Source: Anthoceros angustus (taxonomy: Eukaryota; Streptophyta; Anthocerotopsida; Anthocerotales; Anthocerotaceae). Taken from it: a stretch of DNA of 64,000 bases. Below, piece by piece: positions 37,184 through 48,998 of this stretch. Positions within the stretch are counted from its first letter, which is position 1. Each line of letters opens with the position of its first letter. The stretch lies in assembly GCA_010909165.1 (NCBI GenBank), contig MU008155.1, positions 1,860,001-1,924,000 of the forward strand, read 5' to 3'. The notes below the pieces were generated by a model that was not told the DNA's origin, did no database searches, and saw only the letters and a list, made by a program, of their open reading frames with translations. The translations under genes and the position numbers were made by a program.

Positions 37184-39635
37184 CGCCAGTTGATACTCAT
37201 GATGATGAGTTTGATGACCCTCTGGAGGATGACATTGTGGAGCCAGCAGATCCTGTCGTTGATCCCGCTCCTGTTGATGATGCACCTGCACAAAGGTACA
37301 ACCTTAGATCCCGACCTACTATCTCAGGTCCTGCAGGTTGGAAGTAACGAAATATGGAATTGGTGCAGATCAATTACGTATTGAGTAAAAACATTGTATA
37401 TTAAACATACACTTGAAAGAAAATCAACTAGACTTAATCTAGAAAATGAAAAGGCATGACCTTTAGTCTAAAAGACGTAACCCTAGCGAAAGGGTGTACT
37501 AGACATTAAAAGTATACGCGTACACACTATATATATGTGGACATAACGAAACCCTAAATAATGACTCAACACTTCGTCTTCCTTTACTCCCACTTGTTGA
37601 TCATTACGCAGGATCATGACTCCACGAGGTTCCGAGGCTGAGCCTTGAGCTCACCCTTGGGATTTTACGCTCCACGTGTGTGTACCGGATCCGTAGCTGG
37701 ACATAACGTCGCGATGGCCAGACGTAAAAACGGCCCTGTTAAGGTCCGCTTGCATATTAGTCTGCTTTACGTTCTAGCTCTCATTCTTTTAAGACTGCTG
37801 GAGCGTAGGCTCACTGCTCTCGGCAAGATGTTTTCTTCATCGAATCGAACTTGCTTCACGCCCAAAGCGTGTTTACAGAGATTCCATGGGAAGGTTCACG
37901 CTAGAACGCCCGCCTTCACCGTGAATCAAGGTCTTGATCGTGAGTTGGTCTTGCAACAACTAGAGGGACCGCCGCCCTAGAGGCGGACCAAGAATCTGAC
38001 GATTCTTTGGAGCAGGCGCCAGCTTGACACTCATGATGATGAGTTTGATGACCCTGAGGATGACATTGTGGAGCCAGCAGATCCTCCGCTGATCCCGCCT
38101 CCCGTGATGATGCACTGCACAAAGGTACAACCTTAGATCCCGACCTACTATCTCAGTCCCGCAGTTGGAAGTAACGAAATATGGAATTGGTGCGGATCAA
38201 TTACGTATTGAGTAAAAACATTGTATATTAAACATACACTTGAAAGAAAATCAACTAGACTTAATCTAGAAAATGAAAAGGCATGACCTTTAGTCTAAAA
38301 GGCGTAACCCTAGCGAAAGGGTGTACTAGACATTAAAAGTATACGCGTACACACTATATATATGTGGACATAACGAAACCCTAAATAATGACTCAACACT
38401 TCGTCTTCCTTTACTCCCACTTGTTGATCATTACGCAGGATCATGACTCCACGAGGTTCCGAGGCTGAGCCTTGAGCTCACCCTTGGGATTTTACGCTCC
38501 ACGTGTGTGTGTACCGGATCCGTAGCTGGACATAACGTCGCGATGGCCAGACGTAAAACGGCCCTGTTAAGGTCCGCTTGCATATTAGTCTGCTTTACGT
38601 TCTAGCTCTCATTCTTTTAAGACTGGGCGTAGGCTCACTCTCTCGGCAAGATGTTTTCTTCATCGAATCGAACTTGCTTCACGCCCAAAGCGTGTTTACA
38701 GAGATTCCATGGGAAGGTTCACGCTAGAACGCCGCCTCACCGTGAATCAAGGTCTTGATCGTGAGTTGGTCTTGCAACAACTAGAGGGACCGCCGCCCTA
38801 GAGGCGGACCAAGAATCTGACGATTCTTTGGAGCAGGCGCCAGCTTGACACTCATGATGATGAGTTTGATGACCCTGAGGATGACATTGTGGAGCCAGCA
38901 GATCCTCCGCTGATCCCGCCTCCCGTGATGATGCACTGCACAAAGGTACAACCTTAGATCCCGACCTACTATCTCAGTCCCGCAGTTGGAAGTAACGAAA
39001 TATGGAATTGGTGCGGATCAATTACGTATTGAGTAAAAACATTGTATATTAAACATACACTTGAAAGAAAATCAACTAGACTTAATCTAGAAAATGAAAA
39101 GGCATGACCTTTAGTCTAAAAGGCGTAACCCTAGCGAAAGGGTAAGCTAGACATTAAAAGTATACGCTGCACACTATCTATATATGTGGACATAACGAAA
39201 CCCTAAATAATGACTCAACACTTCGCCTTCCTTTACTCCCACTTGTTGATCATTACGGAGGATCACATGACCCACGAGGTTCCGCTGTATGAGCCTTGAG
39301 CTCACCCTTGGGATTTTACGCTCCTTGTGTGTGTACCGGATCCGTAGCTGGACATAACGTCGCGATGGAGCGCCAGACGTAAAGACGGCCCTTAAGGTCC
39401 GCTTGCATATTAGTCTGCTTTACGTTCTAGCTCTCATTCTTTTAAGACTGGGCGTAGGCTCACTCTCGGCAAGATGTTTTCTTCATCGACATCGAACTTG
39501 CTTCACGCCCAAAGCGTGTTTACGGAGAGATTCCATGGGAAGGTTCACGCTAGAACGCCCGCCTTCACCGTGAATCAAGTCCGATCGTGATGCTGGTCTG
39601 CAACAACTAGAGGGCCGCCGCCCTAGAGGCGACAA
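37184..39635. repeat. Tandem triplication spanning the outer/inner element junction
   Basis: Three units: 37184-38015, 38016-38836 and 38837 to about 39635. Each unit begins in outer linker sequence (gcgccag-tga-actcatgatgatgag), crosses the ggaag junction, includes the inner LTR and extends into inner 3' sequence ending near ctagaggcg. The duplication therefore postdates the inner insertion. Copies 2 and 3 are almost identical; copy 1 differs from them mostly by small indels. Confidence 0.85.
37345..37586 (-). repeat. 3' LTR of inner copia element, copy a
   Basis: 242 bp from taacgaaatatgg to cttccttta, preceded by the target duplication ggaag. Further copies at 38172-38413 and 38993-39235 come from the tandem triplication, not separate insertions, because outer-element sequence precedes each one. 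Confidence 0.88.
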
Positions 39636-40077
39636 GAATGACGAGGCCGTGTCTGAACAGAGGCGCCCCGCGCTCTGCAGAGGAAGCCGCGGCGATCTGC
39701 GAGCCGCCATGGAGCACCCTCTCCCGTGCTACCCTACGAACTGTGAGTAAGTTCTCGTGCATCATTTGGCCGCAGTGCGAGCGAGGTGAGTTTCACTACG
39801 CCCGGGAATCACATCCTCCGGCCGCCCAAGTTTCTGAGCCCAAAGGTATCCTGTCGAAACAAGTATTGTGACCCTTGGCTCGGCCGGTGGCTGTAGCCCT
39901 ATCTCGGTATAGATGTACAGATCGCTGAAAATGGTTCGTGTCCGAGTAGAGAAGCCCGGTTTTGTCGACCATGTTGTCGGCTACTACGGTAAGTTGCTTT
40001 CCTTGTTTGTGTCTTTTATTGTTGCCTCTTTTCATGTGAGCACAACTTTTCGTTGCCCCCTTTGCTAACTGCATATC

Positions 40078-40344
40078 GTGTCTTCTCCCTCGCTCTCGGC
40101 GAGTCAAGAGCGGGTCGAAGAGGAAGAAAGCCTAGAGACCAAGGACAGAGTGTCCTATCAAGGGAGAAAGGCCAGGAATTCTCCACGTTCGGGAGAAACG
40201 TTCTCATCCAAGACTGACAGCCCTGCTTCATGGGAGAAGATTTCAGACTCATCTCCTTCTGTCAGCATGGGTTCTCATAGGTCTCCAATCCATTTTAGTA
40301 GCAGTGATCCAGATGACGACAGCAATGACTGGGGCTGCACCTAG
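40078..40344 (+). CDS. Antisense coding-looking exon in inner copia 3' region
   Basis: Plus-strand frame, antisense to the inner element: GRVEEEESLETKDRVSYQG-like start, then SPRSGETFSS, PASWEKISDSSPSVSMGS, PIHFSSSDPDDDSNDW and a stop. Upstream, MVRVRVEKPGFVDHVVGYY (about 39930-39990) ends at a gtaag donor, followed by a pyrimidine-rich tract. It therefore looks like the last exons of a spliced gene carried by the element. The second copy (41395-41630) has frameshifts. Family not recognised. Confidence 0.4.
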   Translation: MSSPSLSASQERVEEEESLETKDRVSYQGRKARNSPRSGETFSSKTDSPASWEKISDSSPSVSMGSHRSPIHFSSSDPDDDSNDWGCT

Positions 40345-40352
40345 CTGCATAG

Positions 40353-40541
40353 CTAGGGTTTGTTAGATGTGGCCTCTGGGTGGCCTTCATGGCTGCCCAT
40401 GCCAAGACTTTTCATGTGTCTGTTGTGAACATCCCTGCTGAGGGCCTTAGTGAACAGATCTGCTGGGTTTTCTTCGGTTGGTACATATTCCAGCATAATC
40501 ATGACTCCACGAGGTTCCGTCGTGGCGAGCCTTGAGCTCAC
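40353..40541 (-). pseudogene. Duplicated RNase H C-terminal fragment
   Basis: The minus strand reads MLEYVPTEENPADLFTKAL...HMKSLGM, the typical C-terminus of copia RNase H. It is cut at its N-terminal side by the 40500/40501 duplication junction. This copy retains EENPADLFTK intact, while the copy at 41689-41770 has a frameshift there. Confidence 0.75.
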
Positions 40542-41689
40542 CCTTGGGATTTTACGCTCCTTGTGTGTGTACCGGATCCGTAGCTGGACATAACGTCGCG
40601 ATGGCCAGACGTAAAACGGCCCTTAAGGTCCATTGTTTGCATATTAGTCTGTTATTACGTTCTAGCTCTCATTCTTTTAAGACTCTGGGCGTAGGCTCAC
40701 TCTCTCGGCAAGATGTTTTCTTCATCGACATCGAACTTGCTTCACGCCCAAAGCGTGTTTACAGAGATTCCATGGGAAGGTTCACGCTAGAACGCCGCCT
40801 CACCGTGAATCAAGGTCTTGATCGGTTGGTCTTGCAACAACTAGAGGGCCGCCCTAGAGACCAAGGACAGTGTCCTATCAGGAGAAAGGCCGAGAATTCT
40901 CCACGTTCGGGAGAAAGGCCGAGAATTCTCACGTTCGGGAGAAACGTTCTCATCCAAGGACATGCCATGGGAGCACCCTCTCCCGTGCTACCCTACCAAC
41001 ACAGAGTAAGTTCTCGTGCATCATTTGGCCTTGCAGTGCGAGCGAGGTGAGTTTCACTCGCTTGGGAATCACATCCTCCAAGACCGCCCAAGTTTCTGAG
41101 CCCAAAGGTATCCTGTCAGAAACAAGGATTGTGACCCTTGGCTCGGCCCGGTGGCCTGGTAGCCCTATCTGGTATAGATGTACAGCATCAGGGCTGAATA
41201 TGGTTCGTGTCCGAGTAGAGAAGTGCCCCGGTTTTGTCGACCATGTTGTCAGCTACTACAGTAAGTTGCTTTCCTTGTTTGTGTCTTTTATTGTTGCCTC
41301 TTTTCATGTGAGCACAACTGTTTCAGGTTGCCCCCCCCCTGCTAACGTCTGCATCTGCATAACTGCTCCCACTCGCTCTCGACAGGGTCTGAAGAGCGGG
41401 TCGAAGAGGAAGAAAGCCTAGAGACCAAGGACAGAGTGTCCTATCAGGGGAGAAAGGCCAGGAATTCTCCACGTTCGGGAGAAACGTTCTCATCCAAGAT
41501 GCACCACACTTCATGGGAGAAGATTTGAGACTCATCTCCTTCATCGGCATGGGTTCTCATAGGTCTCGATCCATTTTAGTAGCGATGATCCGGATGACGA
41601 CAAAGAATGATCGGGCTGCACCTGCATAGCTAGGGTTTGGTAGATGTGGCCTCTGGGTAGCCTTCATGGCTGCCCATGCCAAGACTTTT

Positions 41690-42650
41690 CATGTGTCTGT
41701 TGTGAACATCCCTGCTGAGGGCCTTAGTGAACAGATCTGCTGGGTTTTCTTGGTTGGTACATATTCCAGCATAATCTGTCCTGACTTGATAAGGTCCCTG
41801 ATGAAGTGATACTCCACCTCCACGTGTTTTGTGCGAGAGTGGAATACTGGATTTTGTGCCAAGTTCATTGATCCCTGATTGTCGGTCTTAATTGTGGTAC
41901 AGGTTGGAAGTGGCAGCCCTAGTTCCTTAAACATCAGCTTGCACCAAGCTATCTCCTTGGCCTGCGTGAGAACACGATTCGGCCTCGGTGCTAGATGTAG
42001 CAGATGGGCTGCTCCGACTGATTGGTCCGCTACCATGACAACGTATCCGAGGCCCGACTGCGTGTGTCGACATCACCGCATAGTCGAGTCGGTATACACA
42101 TCCACTCTAGTGGCACACGAGAATGTATCTCGAACTTAATTCCAATGTTAGATGTTCCTTTCAAATACACGACAACTCTCTTAACTCCTGTCCAATGTGT
42201 TTGTCCGGGGTTGTCAAGATATTGTGAGAGTACACTTGTGGTGTAGGCCACATCAGTCGTGTTGTGTTGGCATAGATTAGTTTGCCAACGCCCTTCACTG
42301 TAAGGGACCTCATCTCGTCCTTCTCTTCTGTGTTTGGGGCTCATGGACTTGCTAAACTTGATCCACAAGGTAAAGGGGTAGCTGCTGGTTTTGCATCCTT
42401 CAAGCCAAGCTGTTCTGCAGATTCAAGTAAATAGCGAGGTTGAATAAGAGAGATAGATCTATTCTTTCTATCTCTTTGAATTAGGACTCCCAGGCAGCTT
42501 TGTAGAGCACCGAGGTTCGTCATTTCAAACTTGGTAGCTAACAGCTTGTTAGTTCTGGTGATGAATGTGGGGCTATTGCGAGAAAGGATCAGTCATCCAC
42601 GTAACCGCCAAGTAGCGAGACCACATCACGGATCTATAAACATACAAGCT
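41690..42650 (-). pseudogene. RT C-terminal half and RNase H of inner copia, frameshifted
   Basis: Minus strand pieces: the RT active site YVDD (codons at 42603-42592) followed at once by a stop; TNLGALQSCLGVLIQRDRK; RYLLESAEQLGLKDAKPAATPL; VLSQYLDNPGQTHWTGVKRVVVYLKGT; and the RNase H section KEIAWCKLMFKELGLPLP, KTDNQGSMNLAQNPVFHSRTKHVEVEYHFIRD. Several frameshifts separate them. Confidence 0.8.
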
Positions 42651-42652
42651 CA

Positions 42653-44392
42653 TCAAACACATTTTATGAAACCCAATGCTCGCAGCTCTTCGTCTAGGAC
42701 AGCATTCCACTCAAGAGCTGATTGTTTCAGCCCGTACAGAGTCTTTATAAGGCGTAAGACATGGTCTTCCTTGCCCTTTACTTCGTATCCTGTTGGCTGC
42801 TGCATGTAGATTTCCGTGTCAAGCTTGCCATATAAAAACGCTGTCTTAACGTCAAACATGTCTAACTCATAGTCCTGATGTGCTGCCAGGGCACAGATTG
42901 TGCGGAAAGTGGCCAGCTTCATAACAGGAGCATATGTCTCGAAGTAATCAAGACCAGGCACTTGTGAAAAGCCACGAGCTACAAGTCGTGCTTTGTATCT
43001 GTCGAAGGTGTGCGCCTTCACCTTTAGTTTAAACACCCACTTGCAGGATACCACCTTTCGTCCAGGAGGTAACTTAGCAAGTTCCCATGTTCCATTTTTT
43101 ATCAAAGAGTCATACTCAGATTGGATAGCCTTCTTCCACTCAGCAGCATCAGGACGGCTAAGAGCTTCTTCGTAGGACTGAGGTTCAATGGCCAGGTCCT
43201 GAGAAGTTGCTGCATGAGCTGTTGGTTTACGAAAGTCCTGTGACTGGTAATAATCTGGTGCCCGTCTTTCTCTTGCAGGATAACGGCGCTCAGGTTGTGG
43301 AGGCTGGACAGGTTGCAAGGGCTGTTCATGTTCACCCTCTTCATCACTGTCGGGAGGATCAGCATCAGCAGCTGCATCCTCGTCAGAATCTGGATGGGGA
43401 TCAGGTGAAAGGTCAGGTGGAGGATCTGGTACAGCGGCATCTGGAGGAGGTTGGTGCTGCAAGTCAGCAAAATTTTCAGCATCTGGTGCCAAGTCCTGCT
43501 CCTGCTCATCATTTTGCTGTTCTTCCCCCCCTGCAGGGGCAACCGCCTCAGGTGCGAGATCAGGAAAAACAGTCATGTCAGGCAGGGCAGAGAGATCAAC
43601 ATCCTCCTCAGTGGGAACAGCTCCCACTAGCTGCCAAGTCCGACCTTCATTAAAGGTCACACTGCGTGAATAGACCACCTTGTTCTGAGGTACGTCGTAG
43701 AGCTTGTAAGCCTTAATACCTTCAGTATATCCTATCATTAGGAACTTCTTGGCTTTAGCAGCTAACTTGGGTCTCTTGGCCTTAGGAATGAAGGCGTATG
43801 CCACACACCCGAAGGTCCGAAGATGTAGGATTGCTGGCTTCCTGCCATAAAAGGCTTCATAGGGGGTCTGTCCTAGCACAACAGTTGTAGGCAATCTGTT
43901 GCGTAGATACACAGCTGTCATAAGGGCTTCAGCCCAGTAGGAAAGAGGCAGGGAGGCTTGATGAAGCATAGATGATACCATCTCCTGCAACGTCAGATTC
44001 AAGCGCTCAGCAACACCGTTTTGCTGCGGCGTATAAACAACTGTAAGTTGTCTGCCAATGCCCTCGTCCTTGCAAAAAGCCTGGAATTCGTTTGATGTGA
44101 ATTCTCCGCCATTGTCTGAACGTAGGGTCTTTAGGCTTTTGTCCATCTCTGCAAGCTTCATATACTCTTTAAGCAGAGAGAAACATTCACTTTTAGCTTT
44201 CAAGATGTAAGCAATGACAAATCTCGTCTTGTAATGCAGCAGAATGAAATATCGCCTCCTCCGATGGAGGGTGAAAGTGGCCCATATGTCGGTGTGCGAG
44301 TTCAAGAACTTGAAGCTCTGTGAGGAGCCTTGTTCTTGAAGGCACTGATGGCGTTTTGACACACAAGCTTCACATAGAGGTAAGGGTGGCAA
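42653..44392 (-). pseudogene. Integrase and N-terminal RT of inner copia (long intact stretch)
   Basis: A 579-codon uninterrupted stretch. Integrase core with LRSDNGGEFTSNEF (~residue 90) and VVYTPQQNGVAER (~120), then PYEAFYGRKPAILHLRTFGC, an acidic/Pro-rich linker (~270-370) and the RT start KKAIQSEYDSLIKNGTWEL, CKWVFKLKVKAHTFDRYKARLVARGF, DVKTAFLYGKLDTEIYMQQP, LYGLKQSALEW. The first integrase aspartate region is altered (TDIWATF rather than the usual TDLWGPF type). The frame ends before YVDD because of a frameshift. Confidence 0.9.
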
Positions 44393-44495
44393 GTTGCCAA
44401 TCTTCCGTCACCATACAGTCACTTACTAGTTTTGCAACTTGGCGTGAGGATGACCTAATCTAGCATGCCATAACATGGCCTTTGCTTCCTTTTAT

Positions 44496-45558
44496 TTACG
44501 AAGACTTGGAAGCCAAATGGGCTGTGGCAGTGCTAATGTGAGTGTGCAACCAAAACAGGTCAGTGTCTAACGACCCATAGGCTAGGATCTTACGATGATC
44601 AAAAGCATCTAAGACCCTACATTCGATTGGAGTGAGCGATGTATGAAATCTGTCAAAATTCATTTTCCTAACAGAAATTAGGTTCCTAGTCATTTCAGGC
44701 ACGTGGAACACATCTGTGAGTAGAAGTGTGATGCCTGAGGGGACAGGGAGCTTGACTGTGCCGATGCCTGGACACACAAGCCTGTTATCGTCACCTAGGT
44801 AAACAAATCTGTCTTGTACTAACCTGTATGTGACGAATGCGTTTCTGTCGAAACAGATGTCTTGTTGCACCTGTATCAAGGAACCACTCTAGTATGGCTT
44901 TGCCTTGAGTATTCATTGACAGACATGTGGGATTAGTAAAAGGATGAGTAAACTCCCTGGTCCCTACTGTTAGGGCTGCAGAAGAGCCTTGTTTTGTCAC
45001 CACAACGTGTGTCTGAGAAGTGGAGTTGCCCTCCTTGCGAGGTACTCCGGACTGCTTCTTTCGACACTCACTTTCCCAATGGCCTGGAATTTGGCACCAG
45101 TGGCACTTTCCAGCCTTCTTGGATTTCTTCTGTGTAGAAGCTCCTTGCGAGCTGCTAGCACCTGAGGTATTCTGTTTACCTCTGAAGTTGGGTTTCTTAC
45201 TTTTTCCTTTGTTGTTAGTGTACAAAGCTTGCTGTTTACCAGGTCGTTTGAATTGTCCTCTTGCAGCTTCCTCTTGAAGGAGAGATCCCACAAGTTCTGC
45301 AAAAGTCGGTTTGGGGAGAGTGACACCCGCAGCTTTAGCTATCTTTTGCCCTTGCAGCTGCGAAGTGTTGTAGGAGGTCACGAAGTGTAACCATGATTCT
45401 GGGAGGCTCATCATGAAGTGCAGGATAAGTGCTGGATCCTTTACACTTTCCTGTGCAGCACTCTCGAACTTCGAGATAAGGGTTCTGAAAACTGACAGAT
45501 GTTTTTCAATAGAATCTCCTTCTTTCATTCTCAAGTTTTGTATATTTGATCTTGCCAT
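44496..45558 (-). pseudogene. gag and protease of inner copia
   Basis: 45558-44791 encodes the gag part: ARSNIQNLRMKEGDSIEKHL, LPESWLHFVTSY, FAELVGSLLQEEAARG, a CCHC knuckle CHWCQIPGHWESEC (residues ~152-165), then the aspartic protease motif FLDTGATRH (~226-234). A frameshift after this moves the rest to 44879-44496 (VYLGDDNRLVCPGIG, VFHVPEMTRNLISVRKM). The N-terminal end of gag beyond 45558 is degraded. Confidence 0.88.
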
Positions 45559-47083
45559 CGAGTTGTGTCATCTGTTCAGTGCAGGTCCCGGCCCATATCT
45601 CTGAGGTTGTGCAACCGAGGTGCATCTCAACATATCGATCGAGACCACTCCGGATAAGGTATTGTGCGACTTCATCCTTTATTGTCCGGTATCTATAACC
45701 TTACGCTCGATGCTTGAGTACTGTGACCGCAGGAACTTCTCTTTCCGCTGGCCCATGCCCACAATCGCTTATTTTGTAATGCTCCACGCATTCTAATGAC
45801 CCAAATGTCATAGTCGCCCCAAATCTATCCTTCTCCTAAATCCCTCTCGCTAGATTAGCGTGTCACCCATGTCTAAGGCTGTTAGCCCTCCTCACGGTGA
45901 GGATATTATGGATAAGCGCTAATGCACTGTCTAACACCGCATGCATTAACGGTGGAGGATTTAGGGTTTATCGAATGCAACTAATGCATCGGCAAGAGTG
46001 CAGTGACCCACCTTTCACGAGGTAGGATAGGCTCGGTCGGGACCTTAGTAGGATGACCGTCGCCTATCAACTTCTTGTTTGATTCTCGTTCCTAATCTCC
46101 CGTGTATTGAATGAGTAGGTCAAACAAGATGGACATGAATTTGGATATTCAAATGTGTGGTGCTTGTTAGATTTAGCTGCATGCTTACATCTTGTACCCT
46201 AATCACGGGGTTAGCAAGGAGGCGAGTCTCAACAAAGTAAGCGACTTGAAATCTAGATGCCCAATCTTATCCGTGACGTAAGTCCTCGAAACACCAGCAA
46301 TTTTGTGAGTGATGTTTTCAAAGCGTCTATCTACATAACGCGCATGAGCTTCTAGCCTGGAACTTATCTGTGAAATGCTGGTATGTGGTGTGATGTTTGT
46401 GGTTAGGAAACCCCTAGGATTACCGTTACCATCAAAAGCTCTTTGCACACGCACTTCTGGGAAGTTATGTGGATTCCTTGGTGGAGGGACAAAGACCAGA
46501 TGTTGCTGATCTGGGAAGAGAGTTTCAATCAGCGTGTTGAACGACTCCCTTACTTCAAGCGCCAGAACTGGTTGATTGTGGGTGCGGCAGCCCATTCTGT
46601 CACAAATTGATGTAGCTGCTCTGCAGTTCTTCTCCTAACTGCAGCTCCTTGTGCGCCCAATCCCCTATGTTGATTTCGAGGTGCTCGAAAGGGGATCAGC
46701 CATTTTGGGCCTGCTTGTCCATCCTCAAAATTGGCCATTCATTTGGCCAGATCTTTTGTGTTTATAAAATTTCCAAGAAACATATTGTATTTTTCTATAT
46801 GATTTTATATGAAAATCGCCACTTGGCGATCGTTCTAGCGTGCACGGTGTCGATTGCTTTGCGACAATCGGCAGCGGATCGTTAGATCTGACTCCTAGAA
46901 ATGCAGAAATTTCTATATGAAAATCAAGAAAACAAATTAAAAATAGTTTCTTGAAACATTTTCTTGATTTCTTATTAGAAACTTATTTTCTAATAAAGAA
47001 ACAACACAAAAGCATGTTTATGCACATCTACATGTGCACAATTTAATGTGCATTCCTATGAATGCAATCTACACCTAGTCACG
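45559..47083 (-). other. Inner copia leader region
   Basis: About 1.5 kb between the primer-binding site and recognisable gag. It includes minus-strand fragments that look coding (46595-46203 with FNTLIETLFPDQQHLVFVPPPRNPHNFPE; 46738-46550 beginning MANFEDGQAGPKWLIPF), probably the degraded N-terminal gag. Frames are broken and I cannot assemble a clean start. Confidence 0.45.
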
Positions 47084-47095
47084 GCTCTGATACCA
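47084..47095 (-). other. Primer-binding site of inner copia element
   Basis: gctctgatacca on the plus strand is the reverse complement of tggtatcagagc, the initiator Met-tRNA primer site, directly abutting the LTR. Confidence 0.92.
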
Positions 47096-47353
47096 TGACG
47101 AAATATGGAATTGGTGCAGATCAATTACGTATTGAGTAATTACATTGTATTGTTCATAAAACATATAAAGCGTCTTAAGAAAGAAATCAACTAGACTTAA
47201 TCTAGAAATGAAAAGGCATGACCTTTAGTCTAAAAGACGTAACCCTAGCGAAAGGGTAAGCAGCTAGACATTAAAAGTATACGCGTACACACTATCTATA
47301 TATGTGGACATAACGAAACCCTAAATAATGACTCAACACTTCGTCTTCCTTTA
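47096..47353 (-). repeat. 5' LTR of inner copia element
   Basis: Matches 37345-37586. It is bounded on one side by the primer-binding site and on the other by the target duplication ggaag. It contains ctatatatgtgga, possibly the promoter TATA region. About 16 bp longer than the other copies owing to small indels near 47140-47190. Confidence 0.85.
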
Positions 47354-47358
47354 GGAAG

Positions 47359-48998
47359 GAACCTCCTTTAGGATACCTAGCTGTTTTTGATGATCCTATA
47401 CCCCCTATATCACTTTATTCTCAAGCTGTCTATAAGGCAACTATAGACCCAGAAGAACCTCTTACCTTAAAACAAGCTTTCTCTTCTCTGAAAAGACTTA
47501 TGGAAGGTAGTAGATTACGAATATAATTCCCTAGTTAATAACTCTACATGGGAATTGGTCAAACCACCTAGGGGTAGGAAGATAGTAACCAGCAAATGGG
47601 TATTCAAAATTAAAAGAAAAGGAGATGGTTCTATAGAAAGGTATAAGGCACGTCTAGTAGCGAGGCTTTACACAAATTCTGGTCTAGATTACATACCTTG
47701 GGCCACTTATGCCCCGAGCCAAATTTGCCACACTTGAATGATATTTGCCTTATGTGCCCAACATGATCTTGAACTCCACATGATGGATGTTAAGACAGAT
47801 ATTTGTATGGGCGCAAGAGGAAATATACATGAGACAACCCGAGGGTTCTGAAGTCAAAGGCAAAGAAGATTGGGTATGCCGACTCATCAAAGGTTTGTAT
47901 GGCCTTAAGCGATCGAGAATTGGAATTTAACCATACATGTACAACTTATTGGGAGAGGATTTAAGCAAAGCCAAGGTGATGCTTGTATGTACATCCTAAT
48001 ATCTGGCAATGATATATTTTATCTTCTACTTTATGTTGATGATGTTTTTATGGCAACAAACTCCCTTACTCTCCTAGCCGAAACTAAAGCATGGCTTAGG
48101 ACTCTATTTGAGATGTCCGATCTAGGAGAAATGACATATGCACTTGGTGTTAATATTATACGAAATAGAGGTAATAAGACTCTAAGTATAGTTCAAACCA
48201 AGTATATTAAGGAGAGTTTAGCCAAATTTGGACTTGAGGATGCAAAGCACCCACACCTTTTGCAAGTGGTGTTAGGCTTACCTCGATATGAGTCCCAAAA
48301 CAATGAAGAAAAGCTAGAAATGTCAGCTCCATACCGACATGTTGGCACCCTAATATATTTTATGTAATTTTACGAGACCGATATATCTTTTGAAGTCGGC
48401 CTCGCTCACAATTCTTGGAGAATCGGACGTGAGCAATCGGATGTCTCTGTATATTCGTACCTTAAAGGCACTCTTTACACAGGACTGATGTTCAAGCATA
48501 CACCGCATCAACACATTAACACTCAAGATATGCCGATGCCGATTATCCGGTGACCCCGATACAAGAAAATCAGATCGTTACGACACGCTTGGAGGAGCTC
48601 CTATATCATGGTCAAGTAAGAAACAACCTACTATAGCTTTATCTAGCACTGAGTCTGAGTACAGAGTCCTTACCTCAGTATCCAAGGATATCGTATGGTC
48701 TAGGTTAGTTTTAAGTGAACTCCACCATTCTCAACTTAAGCCTACACCCTTATTCAGTGACAGCCAGGGCGCCATCGCACTTGCTAGGAACCCTGTTTTC
48801 CATTCTAGAACAAAGCATATAGCAGTTGAGTATCATTATATTAGAGAAAAATTAGAGGATAAAACAATAGATATAAGTTATGTTCAAACTTTAGACAATG
48901 CTGCTGATTTATTGACAAAGTCATTAGGAATTGAACTTCACAAAAAACACATGAAATGTTTAGGTATCCTGGACACCCAGTCCAAACCTTCTACCTAA
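47359..48998 (+). pseudogene. RT and RNase H of outer copia element
   Basis: Resumes in frame after the inner insertion (EPPLGYLAVFDDP), then NNSTWELVKPPRGRKIVTSKWVFKIKRK, YKARLVAR, the active site YVDDVF (~48030), FEMSDLGEMTYALGVNI, and RNase H with ALSSTESEY, FSDSQGAIALARNPVFHSRTKH and a DNAADLLTKSL end before the stop near 48998. Several indels split the frame. Confidence 0.85.

Larger units (their letters stand above)
34768..37344 (+). pseudogene. Pre-integrase, integrase and linker of outer copia, interrupted
   Basis: LWHCRLGHPNSQ (about 34807) is the GAG-pre-integrase motif. FTDDFSRF and LRSDNGGEFTSTEFED (to about 35235) are integrase core. The frame resumes after a ~1.3 kb insertion at DFCRAEGIAQQ and VVYTPQQNGVAE (36530-36605), then PYEAFIGKKPSIDHLRIFGS. 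The linker ends RYNLRSRP...GPAGWK at 37344, where the inner element begins; the next outer codon is at 47359. Confidence 0.75.
39267..41776. repeat. Tandem duplication, ~1.25 kb unit, in inner element 3' region
   Basis: Units 39267-40500 and 40501-41776 share cacgaggttccg, the LTR-proximal 3' sequence, a plus-strand coding-looking segment (ggttcgtgtccgagtagagaag... and gtcgaagaggaagaaagcc...) and the end of RNase H. The junction joins ccagcataatc to atgactccacgag. Differences are mainly indels. Confidence 0.8.
37345..47353 (-). mobile_element. Inner Ty1/copia element nested in the outer one, minus strand
   Basis: Inserted with target duplication GGAAG (37340-37344 and 47354-47358). Joining the outer sequence across it restores an uninterrupted reading frame in the outer linker. 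On the minus strand: 5' LTR 47353-47096, primer-binding site complement gctctgatacca at 47095-47084, gag, protease, integrase, RT and RNase H (45558 down to about 41690), then a long 3' region and 3' LTR copies. The LTR ends are non-canonical (TA...TA rather than TG...CA). The 3' part has been enlarged by tandem duplications: 821-832-bp units over 37184-39635 and ~1.25 kb units over 39267-41776. Confidence 0.88.

Noticed and set aside
38172-39235. Two further solo LTRs of the inner copia family
   Set aside because: Each is preceded by outer-element linker sequence and the same ggaag junction, so they arose by tandem duplication and not by separate insertion.
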